This document shows, one piece after another, positions 25,444 through 34,136 of a stretch of 64,000 nucleotides of DNA. The stretch comes from Dyella_B sp036746095 (GTDB taxonomy: Bacteria; Pseudomonadota; Gammaproteobacteria; Xanthomonadales; Rhodanobacteraceae). Under the pieces are notes generated by a model, which was not told where the DNA came from, made no database searches, and saw nothing but the letters and a program-made list of their open reading frames with translations. The stretch covers positions 12,259 through 76,258 of the forward strand of contig NZ_DAIOEU010000015.1 in assembly GCF_036746095.1 (NCBI RefSeq), read 5' to 3'. Each line of letters begins with the position of its first letter. Position 1 is the first letter of the stretch. Position numbers and translations under genes: made by a program.

Positions 25444-26163
25444 ATGCTCAAGCTCATCGGCTTTGACGGCGACGACACGCTTTGGCACAGCGAGGGTTAT
25501 TACCGCGAAGCCAGCGTGCGCTTCACCGAGCTTGTCGGGCGCTACGTGGACGTGGGCGACAGCCATGTGCAGGCGAGCATGCTGGCCACCGAGCGGCGCA
25601 ATCTGAAGCTGTTCGGCTATGGCGCAAAAGGCATGACGCTGTCGATGGTGGAAACCGCCATCGCCATCACCCAGGGCCGCATTTCCGCCGCCGACATTCA
25701 TGCCTTGGTGGAGGTCGGCAAGACGGTGTTGCAACACCCGGTGGAGCTGCTGCCCGGCGTACGCGAAGCGGTCGGCGCCGTGGCCGAGCATCACGAGGTG
25801 GTATTGATCACCAAGGGCGACCTGTTCCATCAGGAAAAGAAAGTGGCGCAGTCCGGCATGGCGGATCTGTTCCATCGCATCGAGATCGTCTCGGAAAAGG
25901 ATGCGGCCACCTATCACCGTGTGCTTGGCGAGTTTTCATTGGAGCCGGCGCAGTTCGCGATGGTGGGCAATTCGCTGCGCTCGGATATCGAGCCGGTGAT
26001 CCGCCTGGGCGGCTGGGGCGTGCACATGCCCTATCACGTGACGTGGGAGCACGAAATGGAGAACGGCCTGGGCGAGGCGGATGCGCCACGCATGCTGACC
26101 GTCGACACGCCTGCGGCCATTCCCGCGGCGATCGCGCAGCTGGCCGAGCGCGCCGGAGCATGA
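25444..26163 (+). CDS. HAD-family hydrolase
   Basis: The 239-residue protein has the HAD nucleophile motif I-G-F-D8-G-D10-D-T12 at the very start, a helical cap (about residues 15-100), motif II LITKGD at about 117-122 with motif III KKVAQSG downstream, and the acidic motif IV GNSLRSDIEP near 178. It is a phosphatase of the small-substrate type; the substrate is unknown. The start is after AAGGA at the ATG of 25444. A CPXCG protein starts 2 bp after its stop. Confidence 0.88.
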   Translation: MLKLIGFDGDDTLWHSEGYYREASVRFTELVGRYVDVGDSHVQASMLATERRNLKLFGYGAKGMTLSMVETAIAITQGRISAADIHALVEVGKTVLQHPVELLPGVREAVGAVAEHHEVVLITKGDLFHQEKKVAQSGMADLFHRIEIVSEKDAATYHRVLGEFSLEPAQFAMVGNSLRSDIEPVIRLGGWGVHMPYHVTWEHEMENGLGEADAPRMLTVDTPAAIPAAIAQLAERAGA

Positions 26164-26164
26164 C

Positions 26165-26359
26165 ATGGACATGCTGACGCCACGCACGATCCAGTGTCCG
26201 TATTGCGGGGAGCACATTGAGATACTCGTCGATGCCTCGGCGGGTGATCAGCACTACATCGAGGATTGCCAGGTGTGTTGCCGGCCGATCAGCGTGTCGG
26301 TGTGGATCGGGGCGGATGAGGATGTGCGTGTGAGCGTGGCGGGCGAAGACGACGTCTGA
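26165..26359 (+). CDS. CPXCG-motif cysteine-rich protein
   Basis: The 64-residue protein has C11-P-Y-C14 and a second cluster C35-Q-V-C38-C39, in the order IQCPYCGEHIEILVDAS...YIEDCQVCC. This matches the small CPXCG zinc-ribbon-like family of proteobacteria, whose role is unknown. The acidic C-terminal tail is typical. It sits 1-2 bp after the HAD gene and is almost certainly co-transcribed and translationally coupled with it. Confidence 0.88.
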   Translation: MDMLTPRTIQCPYCGEHIEILVDASAGDQHYIEDCQVCCRPISVSVWIGADEDVRVSVAGEDDV

Positions 26360-26469
26360 CGCGCTTTACTCCCCTATCCCCCAGGGACTTGATTGCGTTG
26401 TGTCCCGGATCGATCGCTCCCTATATCGTCGCCCGGCGAAAGGCGGCGACTTCAAGGCGAAAGACACTG

Positions 26470-26497
26470 GGTCCCGGCTTTCGCCGGGATGACGAGG
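26470..26497. repeat. single REP element
   Basis: GGTCCCGGCTTTCGCCGGGA followed by TGACG is one REP arm: a 6-bp CCCGGC/GCCGGG stem and the GATGACG tail. It stands without an opposing partner in the gap 26360-26571. Further right, GCTGAGACTTGGCGCTAATC at about 26527 resembles a segment near 20851, hinting at another repeat family. Confidence 0.6.
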
Positions 26498-26571
26498 TTT
26501 CCCGCGAGATTCTAAAAAGCGGCTCAGCTGAGACTTGGCGCTAATCAGGCCCCGGGAGAGGGGTTTTGGCT

Positions 26572-27207
26572 TCAGCGCAAGTCATGGGACTGCGCGATCC
26601 CGATTCCCATTCCCTCCAACGTCGCCCGCGTCGCCCCATCGCTCTCCGGCGTCACCGGCCGCGTCAGGTCCCAGATCACCCGCGCCCGCAGTCCCGCCGC
26701 CAGCGCATCCTGCACGGTCCACAGCACGCATACGTCCCGCGCCAGTCCCACCGCATACACCTCGCTCACGCCACGCTCCTTGAGCCACCCAGCCAGCCCG
26801 GTGCGAGGCCGCTGTCCATCCGGGCCGTGGTTCTCCTGGAACGCGCTATAGGAATCCACCGCCGCATGGCTGCCTTTGCGCAGAATCAGGTCCACCGGCG
26901 ACCAGTCGATGGCGGGATGCAGGGCGGCGCCCGGGGTGTCCTGTACGCAGTGGTCGGGCCATAGCGTCTGCGGATGGCCATACAGCGGAATCTGCTCGAA
27001 CGGGCTTTTTCCCGCATGCGTGCTGGCAAAAGAGACATGTCCGGCCGGATGCCAGTCCTGCGTGGCGACCACCTGCCCGAAAAGACGCCGGCGCAGCAGC
27101 CGGTCGATGCCGGGAACGATGGCATCCCCTTCATGGCAGGCCAGCGCGCCGCCGGGCATGAAATCCGGTTGCACGTCGACAACGATCAAGGCGGCCTGGG
27201 CATGCAT
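26572..27207 (-). CDS. pncA: nicotinamidase (isochorismatase fold)
   Basis: The 211-residue protein has the PncA layout: nucleophile-assisting D11 in ALIVVDVQPDF, the metal-site region QDWHPAGHVSF with WPDHCVQ, catalytic Lys in RKGSHAAVDSYSAF, and the nucleophilic Cys in GLARDVCVLWT. It converts nicotinamide to nicotinate for NAD salvage. The usual sequence is GLATDYCV; RDVCV is a mild variant. The start MHAQAAL was chosen because the longer form would reach over the neighbouring divergent promoter. No NAD-synthesis genes are next to it. Confidence 0.9.
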   Translation of the reverse strand: MHAQAALIVVDVQPDFMPGGALACHEGDAIVPGIDRLLRRRLFGQVVATQDWHPAGHVSFASTHAGKSPFEQIPLYGHPQTLWPDHCVQDTPGAALHPAIDWSPVDLILRKGSHAAVDSYSAFQENHGPDGQRPRTGLAGWLKERGVSEVYAVGLARDVCVLWTVQDALAAGLRARVIWDLTRPVTPESDGATRATLEGMGIGIAQSHDLR

Positions 27208-27294
27208 GCAAGGGTCCGGTGAGGTGGTCGCAAGATTCCACAGCGGAGCGGCGGCATAATGCAAGCGATCGCTTCAAGAACCCGGGAACGGCAG

Positions 27295-27678
27295 ATGCAT
27301 TACGACCAATCGTGGATGGGCTATGGACTGGTGGGCGGCCTGGAAGCGGGCGGCATCAGCGCGGCCGTAGCCGTGCTGGTGTACCTGGTCGCGTATGCCG
27401 TTGGCCGCAAGCAGGGCTGGAGCCCGCTGCGGATGATCGCCATCGCCTTCCTGGTTTCGCTGCTGCTGACGGCCAGTGGCGATATGTGGGACCTGATTTA
27501 TTTCAATTACGCCAACATGAACTCGCTGCAATACCTGAAGGTGCGGCTGGCAGAGGTGCACGACCCGGACAACATCGGCTTGCGCGTGTTCTGGGAACTG
27601 CTTGGCGCGCTGGTGGGAGCGATGCTTGGGTGGCTGTTGCGCGGCGGTGACTGGCGCGGTGCGTTGCGTGGCGATTGA
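27295..27678 (+). CDS. membrane protein of unknown function
   Basis: The 127-residue protein begins MHYDQSWMGYGLVGGLEAGG and has three hydrophobic helices (about 17-37, 46-64 and 97-113). Between the second and third is a conserved-looking SGDMWDLIYFNYANMNSLQYLKVRLAEVHDPDN stretch. I do not recognise the family. The ATG is preceded by GGGAACGG. It is divergent from the nicotinamidase and ends 29 bp before a REPIN. Confidence 0.7.
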   Translation: MHYDQSWMGYGLVGGLEAGGISAAVAVLVYLVAYAVGRKQGWSPLRMIAIAFLVSLLLTASGDMWDLIYFNYANMNSLQYLKVRLAEVHDPDNIGLRVFWELLGALVGAMLGWLLRGGDWRGALRGD

Positions 27679-27707
27679 AGGTTCTCCCGCACCTTGATGC
27701 CTGTTGT

Positions 27708-27829
27708 CGTCATTCCGGCGAAGGCCGGAATCCAGTACACATACGCCGCGCGAAGCGCTCGAAACGTTTTTATGCAGTGTGCTTGCGCACACCATATTTT
27801 GACCGGATTCCACCTTCGCCGGAATGACG
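27708..27829. repeat. REPIN-like inverted repeat, about 122 bp
   Basis: The left arm CGTCATTCCGGCGAAGGCCG and the right arm ending GCCGGAATGACG face each other. The core GCGCGAAGCGCTCGAAACGT parallels GTGCGAAGCACTCAAAACAT in the copy at 1555. It lies between two convergent genes. Confidence 0.9.
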
Positions 27830-27861
27830 ATTTGGAATGGTTGCGTGTGTGCAAACGCTTC

Positions 27862-29262
27862 CTACAGGATCGGATCAAACAGCCGCGCCACGTGCATGGC
27901 GAGCTTCCGCAGATAAGCCGACTGGCGATATTCGTCGCGCGTGATTTCCACCGACCTGGCGAAGTCCGCCACGAACATCCGTTCCACCTCTTCGGCAAAC
28001 GCGCGATCGACGTTCAACGCACCGATCTCGAAGTTGAGCCGGAACGAGCGGTTGTCCAGGTTCATGCTGCTGACGCAGGCGGTGTCGTCGTCGATCAGCA
28101 GCACTTTTTGATGCATGAAGCCGGGTTGATAGCGATAGATGCGAATACCGGCGTCGATCGCATCATGCGCATGCAGGATGGAGGCGAGAAACACGGTGTG
28201 GTGATCCGGGCGCGAAGGCAGCAGCACGCGCACGTCCACCCCGCGCATCACTGCCAGTCGCAGTGCCGACAGCACTGCCTGGTCAGGCACGAAGTACGGC
28301 GTGCTGAGCCACAGCCGCTTGCAGGCGGCGTTGATCGCGACGGTAAAGAACAGCGAGCAGCTTTCCTGCGGATCGGCCGGTCCGGAGGCGGCGATCAGCG
28401 TATGCGCGCCGCCCTCCGCCGGTGTTGCCGGCAGCAGGGGCGGCAATTCGCCGGTGACCCAATGCCAATCCACCGCAAAGCTGCGTTGCAGGTCGGCCAC
28501 TGCCGGACCGGCCAGTTGCAGGTGGGTGTCGCGCCATGGCGCGAGCGGCGGCTTGAGGCCAAGGTACTCATCGCCCACGTTGAGTCCGCCGAGAAAACCG
28601 ACCCCGCCATCCACCACGACGATCTTGCGATGGTTGCGGAAGTTGAGCTGGAAGCGATTGGGGCGCCGCCGCGTCGCGAACGAATGGATGGCCACGCCGC
28701 CGTTGCGTAGGGTGTCGACGTAGTGGCGGGGCAGGGCGTGGCTGCCGATGCCATCGAACAACACGAACACGCGCACGCCGGCCGCGGCCCGTTCCAGCAA
28801 CACCTGCTGCATGCGCTGGCCGAGGGCGTCGTCATGAAAAATAAAGAACTGCACCAGGATGCAGTTCTCCGCGCGCGCCATGGCCTGGAAAATCGCCTCG
28901 AACGTCGCCTCGCCATCGATCAGCAACTTCAATTGCTGGCCGGGATGAAACGTGCCGTGCATCATTTGCACCAGCGCGCTGTAGCGGTCGCACGATGGCG
29001 GGATCTCCTTGCGTTCGCCGCGTTGTGCTGCCTGCGAAAGACGCTGGCGGTGCACGCGGTGCAGCGTGACGTAACCCTGGAAATGGCTGCGGCCGAGATA
29101 GAGGTACGGCAGCAAGGTGAAGTAAGGGAGCAGCGATAACCCGAGTGCCCAGGCGAACGCGCCTTGCGGCGTGCGCGTATTCATCACTGCGTGCATGGCG
29201 GCGAGGATGCCGGCGGCATGCAGCAGGAAGGCGAGCAGCGGGACCAGTGCTGAGAGCGTCAT
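27862..29262 (-). CDS. cls: cardiolipin synthase (phospholipase D family)
   Basis: The 466-residue protein has two N-terminal membrane helices and two HxKxxxxD motifs. The first is in FRNHRKIVVVDGGVGF and the second in MHQKVLLIDDDTACVSSMNLDNRSF. The short N-terminal transmembrane region, LGRSHF linker and paired HKD domains match bacterial cardiolipin synthases that condense two phosphatidylglycerol molecules. The chosen start MTLSALVPLL gives a normal membrane leader; it lacks a clear Shine-Dalgarno. Several cls paralogues exist in bacteria, and the sub-type is not fixed here. Confidence 0.9.
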   Translation of the reverse strand: MTLSALVPLLAFLLHAAGILAAMHAVMNTRTPQGAFAWALGLSLLPYFTLLPYLYLGRSHFQGYVTLHRVHRQRLSQAAQRGERKEIPPSCDRYSALVQMMHGTFHPGQQLKLLIDGEATFEAIFQAMARAENCILVQFFIFHDDALGQRMQQVLLERAAAGVRVFVLFDGIGSHALPRHYVDTLRNGGVAIHSFATRRRPNRFQLNFRNHRKIVVVDGGVGFLGGLNVGDEYLGLKPPLAPWRDTHLQLAGPAVADLQRSFAVDWHWVTGELPPLLPATPAEGGAHTLIAASGPADPQESCSLFFTVAINAACKRLWLSTPYFVPDQAVLSALRLAVMRGVDVRVLLPSRPDHHTVFLASILHAHDAIDAGIRIYRYQPGFMHQKVLLIDDDTACVSSMNLDNRSFRLNFEIGALNVDRAFAEEVERMFVADFARSVEITRDEYRQSAYLRKLAMHVARLFDPIL

Positions 29263-29341
29263 GGCGGGAAGTAGAGCATGACGGGTGGGGCATCGGTACT
29301 CTGCTGCCCCCGTCACCCCCGTGCCGTCATGGAGGGACGTA

Positions 29342-30709
29342 TCACTCCGCCAGCCAGCGGTCGGCCAGCTGCCGCGCCTGCTGCCGTATCTCCGGCATCG
29401 CGGTGGATTCCCATAACGTGCCGCGCAGCATGCTGCCGATCGCATACAAGCGCGGCCATGCACTGTTGTCGTGCAGAAGGCGGCCGTCGGGCGCGGCCTG
29501 TATCCCCAAGCCAAACGGATCGGGGCGGATGTGGCCGTTGGTAAGCAGTTGCTGCAGCAACGTGTGTTGCGTGCCGCGGATGTCGTTGTCCAGGCCGACG
29601 CTTTGCACGATCAGATCCACATCGAGCGTGCGCGCCTGGTGTTCGCTTTGGGGCATGTACGCCAGTTGCGGGCCGCGTTCGGCAAGCGTCGCGCCGTGCA
29701 GACGGCCACGCAGCCGTTGCAGGCGGCCTTGTTGCTCCAGCTCGGCGATGGATTGCGCCGCTTCTTGCGGCAGGCGATGGCGTGCGCGCTCCCATGCCCA
29801 GCGTGCGTGACGCAGGAAACGCGCGCGGTCTGCTTGCGGCAGCAGTTGCCACAGTGCGGGCGTATGCGGGCGCAGGCTGTCGATCACGCGGCGCCAGTCG
29901 TCGGTATGCTCGATGGCTTCGCGCAACAGACGCATCCAGGTGCGGATGTCCGGGGCATCGCGCATGGTTTCGATCAGCTCCTCGCTATCCTCGAACGGCA
30001 GCGAGGCATTGGCCTGATGTACTTCCGGCATTACGCCATGGCGGGAGATGGCGGTGAAGCGCGCGTTGGGCCACAGCGCGGCCAGTTCGATGATCACATC
30101 CACCGCGGTGAGCCCGAGGCCAACCACGGCGACGTGATAGGCCTGCGTATCCGGCTTGGCTTCGGCCAGCATCGGCCAGGGTTGCGTCACATAGCGTCCG
30201 CTCGCCAACACCGCGTCATCCACGTTGGGAAGCGGACGCGGCGGCAGCGTGCCGAGCGCAAGCACGGCCGCTTCCACACGCGTGGTGGTTTCGCCCTGGA
30301 AAATGGTGACGCCATCGTTTTCGGGCACCATCGCCTCCACGGCGTATGGCACGATGCGCACGTCATGGCCCTGGCTTTTGGCGCGCGCCAGTGCGTTCGC
30401 CGTTTCGCCTTCCAAATATTCGCCGTACCAGCAGCGCGGCAGGAAGTCGGTGCCGGAAATTTCGGGGTCGCGCTTCTGCATGTATTCCAGGAAGCCGTTG
30501 GGGCGGCTGGCGAACATGCCCATGGATGCGGCGCGCACGTTCAACAGGTGTCGTACCGAACGCGTGCCATAGGCAATGCCACGACCTGGCGTGCCGCCGC
30601 CGGTGTACCAATCCAGATGCAGAGGCTGCGGCGTGGGGCGCTCCAGCAGTTCGCTGAGCAGTATGGCTCCCGCGGCGCCGCCGCCAATGATGGCGACGCG
30701 TCGAAACAT
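29342..30709 (-). CDS. FAD/NAD(P)-binding oxidoreductase
   Basis: The 455-residue protein opens with the FAD Rossmann motif IIGGGAAGAILL and a second nucleotide site AVVGLGLTAVDV near residue 195. The segment GRGIAYGTRSVRHLLNVRAASMGMFASRPNGF is characteristic of the FAD-NAD(P)-binding family of uncharacterised monooxygenase-like enzymes (PF13454 type). It is cytosolic. It is 38 bp downstream of a cysteine-dioxygenase-like gene on the same strand, so the two probably work on the same small thiol or sulfonate compound, which is inference. Confidence 0.8.
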   Translation of the reverse strand: MFRRVAIIGGGAAGAILLSELLERPTPQPLHLDWYTGGGTPGRGIAYGTRSVRHLLNVRAASMGMFASRPNGFLEYMQKRDPEISGTDFLPRCWYGEYLEGETANALARAKSQGHDVRIVPYAVEAMVPENDGVTIFQGETTTRVEAAVLALGTLPPRPLPNVDDAVLASGRYVTQPWPMLAEAKPDTQAYHVAVVGLGLTAVDVIIELAALWPNARFTAISRHGVMPEVHQANASLPFEDSEELIETMRDAPDIRTWMRLLREAIEHTDDWRRVIDSLRPHTPALWQLLPQADRARFLRHARWAWERARHRLPQEAAQSIAELEQQGRLQRLRGRLHGATLAERGPQLAYMPQSEHQARTLDVDLIVQSVGLDNDIRGTQHTLLQQLLTNGHIRPDPFGLGIQAAPDGRLLHDNSAWPRLYAIGSMLRGTLWESTAMPEIRQQARQLADRWLAE

Positions 30710-30747
30710 GTCACTCCTTGAAACGATGATCGGGCTTTAGGTTGATA

Positions 30748-31326
30748 TCAGGCGCGAAGCGGGCCGGCGATGCGAGCGCGTTGGGGCAAGCTCAGCCAGT
30801 ACGGCTCTGCCCCGACCTGCTCGTAAGTGGCGTAATCCTCGAGGTCGCCGCCATACACGTGCAAGGTCAACGCCGTTTCCTGCCGCGAAAGATTGCGACA
30901 GCGATGCATGTATGGCGGATCCGCATCGAACCAGGTCGCATCGCCGGGACCGAGCCAGTCGCGTCCGCGCAACTGCCACGGTTCGGAGGTGGACGCTCGC
31001 GTCCACGACTCCACTTCGAGGGCGCCGTACAGGCTCATCTCAATGCCCCACAAACCCGCGTGATCGTGCGACGGCAAGCTATAGCCGGGCGGCCATGCCA
31101 TCACCAGCACACTCACGCCGGGATGGCCGCGGCGGGCCAGCATCCAGCGTTCGAAACCACGGTTGTGCGTTCGCAAATCGGACAGGCCGGCGGCCAGCGC
31201 CCGCGCATCGCGATGCACAATACCGCCCAGTTCGCGTGACAGCGAAGCTAGGTCCGGACTCTTTTCCAGCGAATACGCAAGTGCAATATCGCGCAAGTTT
31301 TTAAGACTATTTCGGTATGTACGCAT
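30748..31326 (-). CDS. cysteine-dioxygenase-like cupin protein
   Basis: The 192-residue protein has the cupin metal site PSHDHAGLWGIEMSLYGALEVE, followed by a third His in MHRCRNLSRQETALTLHVYGG. This is the arrangement of the three His ligands in cysteine dioxygenase and related thiol dioxygenases, which oxidise cysteine or similar thiols to sulfinic acids with Fe(II). The start MRTYRN was preferred to longer forms beginning in low-complexity sequence. It lies upstream of an FAD oxidoreductase. Cysteine, mercaptopropionate or another thiol could be the substrate. Confidence 0.78.
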   Translation of the reverse strand: MRTYRNSLKNLRDIALAYSLEKSPDLASLSRELGGIVHRDARALAAGLSDLRTHNRGFERWMLARRGHPGVSVLVMAWPPGYSLPSHDHAGLWGIEMSLYGALEVESWTRASTSEPWQLRGRDWLGPGDATWFDADPPYMHRCRNLSRQETALTLHVYGGDLEDYATYEQVGAEPYWLSLPQRARIAGPLRA

Positions 31327-31551
31327 GGGACTCGTAAGCAGACCGCAGATGTCTGGAAGTGGAGCATGCACGCCGTTAAATGGTCGTAAGGCTGGAGCGA
31401 GCATGACTTCCGAGGCATGGAACCGCGTGTGCGGCCTCCTATAGTTTCGTTGCTCAAGTCACGATCGCAGGTTGTGCATGTTTGCGGACAATTCCTTAAA
31501 CCTTTGTCGGACGTCGTGCATCGAACGCGTACCGACGTCGGAGGAACGGAC

Positions 31552-31836
31552 ATGATCGAACTGATGGCAATCTTTCTGGTGATAGGCGGACTGTGGTTGG
31601 TAGGCTCGCTGGTTGGCCTGGCCTTCAAGCTCACCTTTGGTTTGATCGGCGGCTTGTTCAGCCTGCTTGCCGGCGCGCTTGGCATCGTGATCAGCGGCGT
31701 GGTGATGCTGCTTGTGTTGCCGGTGATCGCCTTGTCGCTGTTGCCGGTCTTGCTGCCGGCGCTGCTGTTGTTCGGCCTGGTATGGACGATCGTGCACCTG
31801 GCACGCAAGCCGGCGGTGACGCCGGTGCCACGTTGA
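31552..31836 (+). CDS. small membrane protein, 94 aa
   Basis: The product MIELMAIFLVIGGLWLVGSL and onward is almost wholly hydrophobic (three helices, about 3-23, 27-49 and 51-80), with a short basic tail. No catalytic motif is visible and the family is not recognised. Start choice rests on GGAGGAAC just before the ATG. It is divergent from the cysteine-dioxygenase-like gene, with a 225-bp gap. Confidence 0.65.
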   Translation: MIELMAIFLVIGGLWLVGSLVGLAFKLTFGLIGGLFSLLAGALGIVISGVVMLLVLPVIALSLLPVLLPALLLFGLVWTIVHLARKPAVTPVPR

Positions 31837-31857
31837 CCGGGACGCATCGGTAAGCAA

Positions 31858-31929
31858 GGGGAATAGGGAACAGCAAGCGCAATGCCGCGGCACACGCCGC
31901 AGTTCGCCCTTGACCATTCCCTACTCCCC
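31858..31929. repeat. inverted repeat, GGGGAATAGGGAA type
   Basis: GGGGAATAGGGAA at 31858-31870 matches the complement of TTCCCTACTCCCC at 31917-31929 with one mismatch. It lies between the convergent small membrane protein and tonB genes. Such GGGAATAGGGAA units are familiar as interspersed repeats in Xanthomonadaceae; here it is likely a hairpin that separates the two transcripts. Confidence 0.6.
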
Positions 31930-31940
31930 AACCCTGTCTC

Positions 31941-32603
31941 TTACATGTCCTGCAACACGAAACTGACCGGCACCTGCGCCCACGCCTTGACCGCATGGCC
32001 ATCCATCACCGCCGGCTGGAACCGCCAACTCGCCAGCACTTGTTCGCGTGCGCTTTTATCCAATAGCGGATAACCGCTGCCGTGGTCGACGATTACGTCG
32101 ATCGGCTTGCCGTTTTCATCCACCAGCACGCGTAGCAATACCGTACCCTGCATGTGCAAGCGCAAGGCTTGTGTGGGAAAGCGCAACGGTGAGGAGCGAT
32201 AGGCGAGCGAGACCACGCCCGGCGCGATGGCGGGTGGCGATGCCACCACTGGCGGTGTTGCCGGCACGGCATTGTGCGAGGGTTCGGTAATGGGTGGCGT
32301 GTCGACCACGGGTGGAGATTCATGCCGCACCACCGGTACGTGCACCGGCGTCGTCACCGGCACGGGTTTGGGCAAAGCCTTCAATACGATGGGTGGTGGT
32401 GGAGGCGGCGGCGGTGGCCGGGCGATGACGTCCACGAACGTGGGCGGCGGGGCTTTGAACACTTCGGCAGTCTGCGGCGCCAACGGACGCAGTGCGAAGA
32501 CCAGTGCGGCAAGGTTGAGGGTAATGGCTGCGCTGAGCGCAGCCACGCGCACCATGTCTGGATGATGCGCACGACGAACGACTGCCAGGCCTGCGGACGA
32601 CAT
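31941..32603 (-). CDS. tonB: TonB-family energy transducer
   Basis: The 220-residue protein has an N-terminal membrane helix (VAALSAAITLNLAALVFAL), a Pro-rich periplasmic stalk with nine prolines in a row (RPPPPPPPPP) and further Pro/Val-rich repeats to about residue 140, and a C-terminal TonB domain (FPTQALRLHMQGTVLLRVLVDENGKPIDV, then the WRFQPA and VPVSFVL strands). It couples the inner-membrane proton force to TonB receptors such as the one at 4756-7056. No exbB/exbD lies beside it. The ATG follows AGGAGG. Several TonB paralogues are usual in this group. Confidence 0.9.
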   Translation of the reverse strand: MSSAGLAVVRRAHHPDMVRVAALSAAITLNLAALVFALRPLAPQTAEVFKAPPPTFVDVIARPPPPPPPPPIVLKALPKPVPVTTPVHVPVVRHESPPVVDTPPITEPSHNAVPATPPVVASPPAIAPGVVSLAYRSSPLRFPTQALRLHMQGTVLLRVLVDENGKPIDVIVDHGSGYPLLDKSAREQVLASWRFQPAVMDGHAVKAWAQVPVSFVLQDM

Positions 32604-33110
32604 AAGACGACCTCCTGACGACGATGTGGTTGTGGCACCCGCCACGCCGTGTGGGGACACGGGGGGATCGTGTGGATGCGGCTTCAGCGTATGCCTGCTT
32701 TTTGGGTTTGTGCAATAGGCGTCCCTATGGCGTGAACGGCTCGCATGCTGGCTGTTGGACTTCCAGCCAGTCGGAGCGACGAGAGAAAGGATGGCGTCCG
32801 TGCCCCTATAGATTTGCGACAGCTCGGAGACATGGACGGAGAGGTATCCGCCGCCCTGAGATTTGTGCTGCCCTTCAGCTTTTGAGCGGTTACTCGTCTA
32901 AATCGCGTGAAAGCCGGCGTTTTCTTCACCCATGTTGCACATCCTCGCCGCGAGAGTGCCCCGGCCCTGCCCGCCAGGGCGACAGGGACGGTCCGGGTAC
33001 CCTTTCGGGGATTCTTGTGTTTCGTGCTTCACCTCGAGCGGTGAAAAAACCCTTCGTTTGCGAAGGAACGCGTTCGCTCATTTTTTTCTTAAAGAGGAGA
33101 GACGCGTGTC
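32604..33110 (+). promoter_or_regulatory. 507-bp intergenic leader region with hairpins before the secreted protein
   Basis: No convincing gene lies here. Visible structures are GCCCTG-CCCGC-CAGGGC at about 32964-32980, CCTTCG-TTTG-CGAAGG at 33051-33066, and an overlapping alternative GCGAA..TTCGC at 33060-33077 followed by TCATTTTTTT at 33078-33087. The last two share bases and cannot form together, an arrangement typical of attenuators. Read on the minus strand the CCTTCG hairpin is followed by a T-run and would terminate leftward transcription. A GAGGAG ribosome-binding site follows. No known riboswitch is recognised. Confidence 0.4.
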
Positions 33111-34121
33111 ATGAAACCGGTTAATCAATCGCGGATATCGTGGAAGAGCGCATGCGCGCTCATTGCAATGACGGTCTTCGGCGCATGCGGCATGTCGTTT
33201 GCCGCGGACAACGCCAGTCAATCGTTTACGCCCAAGGCGATCAGCGAGTTCGCCGCCAACGCACGGCCCCAAGGCGTGCCGACCGATTACGTGGTGACGC
33301 CGAACGGCTTCTTCGCGCCATCGTGCGTGCAACGCATAGCGGAAGGCGAAACGCTGCATGCCGACGGCAGCATCGAATCGGCCAATGGCATGCTGCGCAA
33401 ACCGATGGCCTGTACGCAGGCGCACTACCGGTTCGACGGTACGCGCGTGGAAGCGAACGGCAGCTTCTCGTTGCCGCCCATCTCGGCGGTGCGCAAACCC
33501 GCCATCAATGGCTGGGTGGAAGATGCGAACTACGACAGCCCGGTGAACATCGGCAAGCTGGTAGCGACCTGGAAAGTGCCGAGCACGCCGACCAACCAGT
33601 CCGGACAGACCGATTACTTTTTCCCGGGCCTGGAACAGTTGCCGACGGTGGAAAGCATCCTGCAGCCGGTGCTTGGCTATGACGCGTTCAGCGGCACGGT
33701 GTGGACGCTGTCCAGCTGGAACTGTTGCGTCAGTGGTACGACCTACTACAGCGGTCCGATCAACGTGAATGTGGGCGACACCATCCTGGGCACCACCCAG
33801 TGCAAGGCCGCCAACAGCTGCGGCACCTGGACGATCACCTCCAAGGACGTCACCACCGGCAAGAGCACCACGCTTACCACCAGCCCCTATGGCAACCTGC
33901 GGTGGGTGTTCGGCGGCGTGATGGAGGTCTACGGAGTCAGCAGCTGTAACCAGTTGCCTGCCAGTTCGCCGCTTACGTACTCAAGCATCGCGGTCTACAA
34001 CACCGCCTTCACCAAGATTTCCAGTACGCCATGGGGTGCGGACTATCCGGTCGGCTCGGCTTCGCCGCAATGCAGCTACAACGTCTCCACCACGTCCAGC
34101 AGCGTAACCCTGAAGTATTGA
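33111..34121 (+). CDS. secreted protein with beta-rich fold, glutamic-peptidase-like
   Basis: The 336-residue protein has a signal peptide ending near MSFAAD. About 90 residues later it enters a beta-rich domain: LVATWKVPSTPTNQSGQTDYFFPGLEQLPTVESILQPVLGYD, then WTLSSWNCCVSGTTYYSGPINVNVGDTILG. This W..P....G...FF.GLE...SILQPVL order recalls the eqolisin (G1) jelly-roll, in which a Gln and Glu are catalytic, but the catalytic Glu is not certain. Paired cysteines suggest periplasmic or extracellular disulphides. A strong terminator follows. An alternative is a non-enzymatic secreted lectin-like protein. Confidence 0.6.
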   Translation: MKPVNQSRISWKSACALIAMTVFGACGMSFAADNASQSFTPKAISEFAANARPQGVPTDYVVTPNGFFAPSCVQRIAEGETLHADGSIESANGMLRKPMACTQAHYRFDGTRVEANGSFSLPPISAVRKPAINGWVEDANYDSPVNIGKLVATWKVPSTPTNQSGQTDYFFPGLEQLPTVESILQPVLGYDAFSGTVWTLSSWNCCVSGTTYYSGPINVNVGDTILGTTQCKAANSCGTWTITSKDVTTGKSTTLTTSPYGNLRWVFGGVMEVYGVSSCNQLPASSPLTYSSIAVYNTAFTKISSTPWGADYPVGSASPQCSYNVSTTSSSVTLKY

Positions 34122-34136
34122 GTTCCCATCACACCG

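Noticed and set aside
32700..33050. A known riboswitch before the secreted protein
   Set aside because: I could see hairpins but no conserved core of a known class.
32624..33124. A 166-codon open frame in the leader region
   Set aside because: Cys/Arg/Pro-rich, runs into the next gene and has no ribosome site or family likeness.
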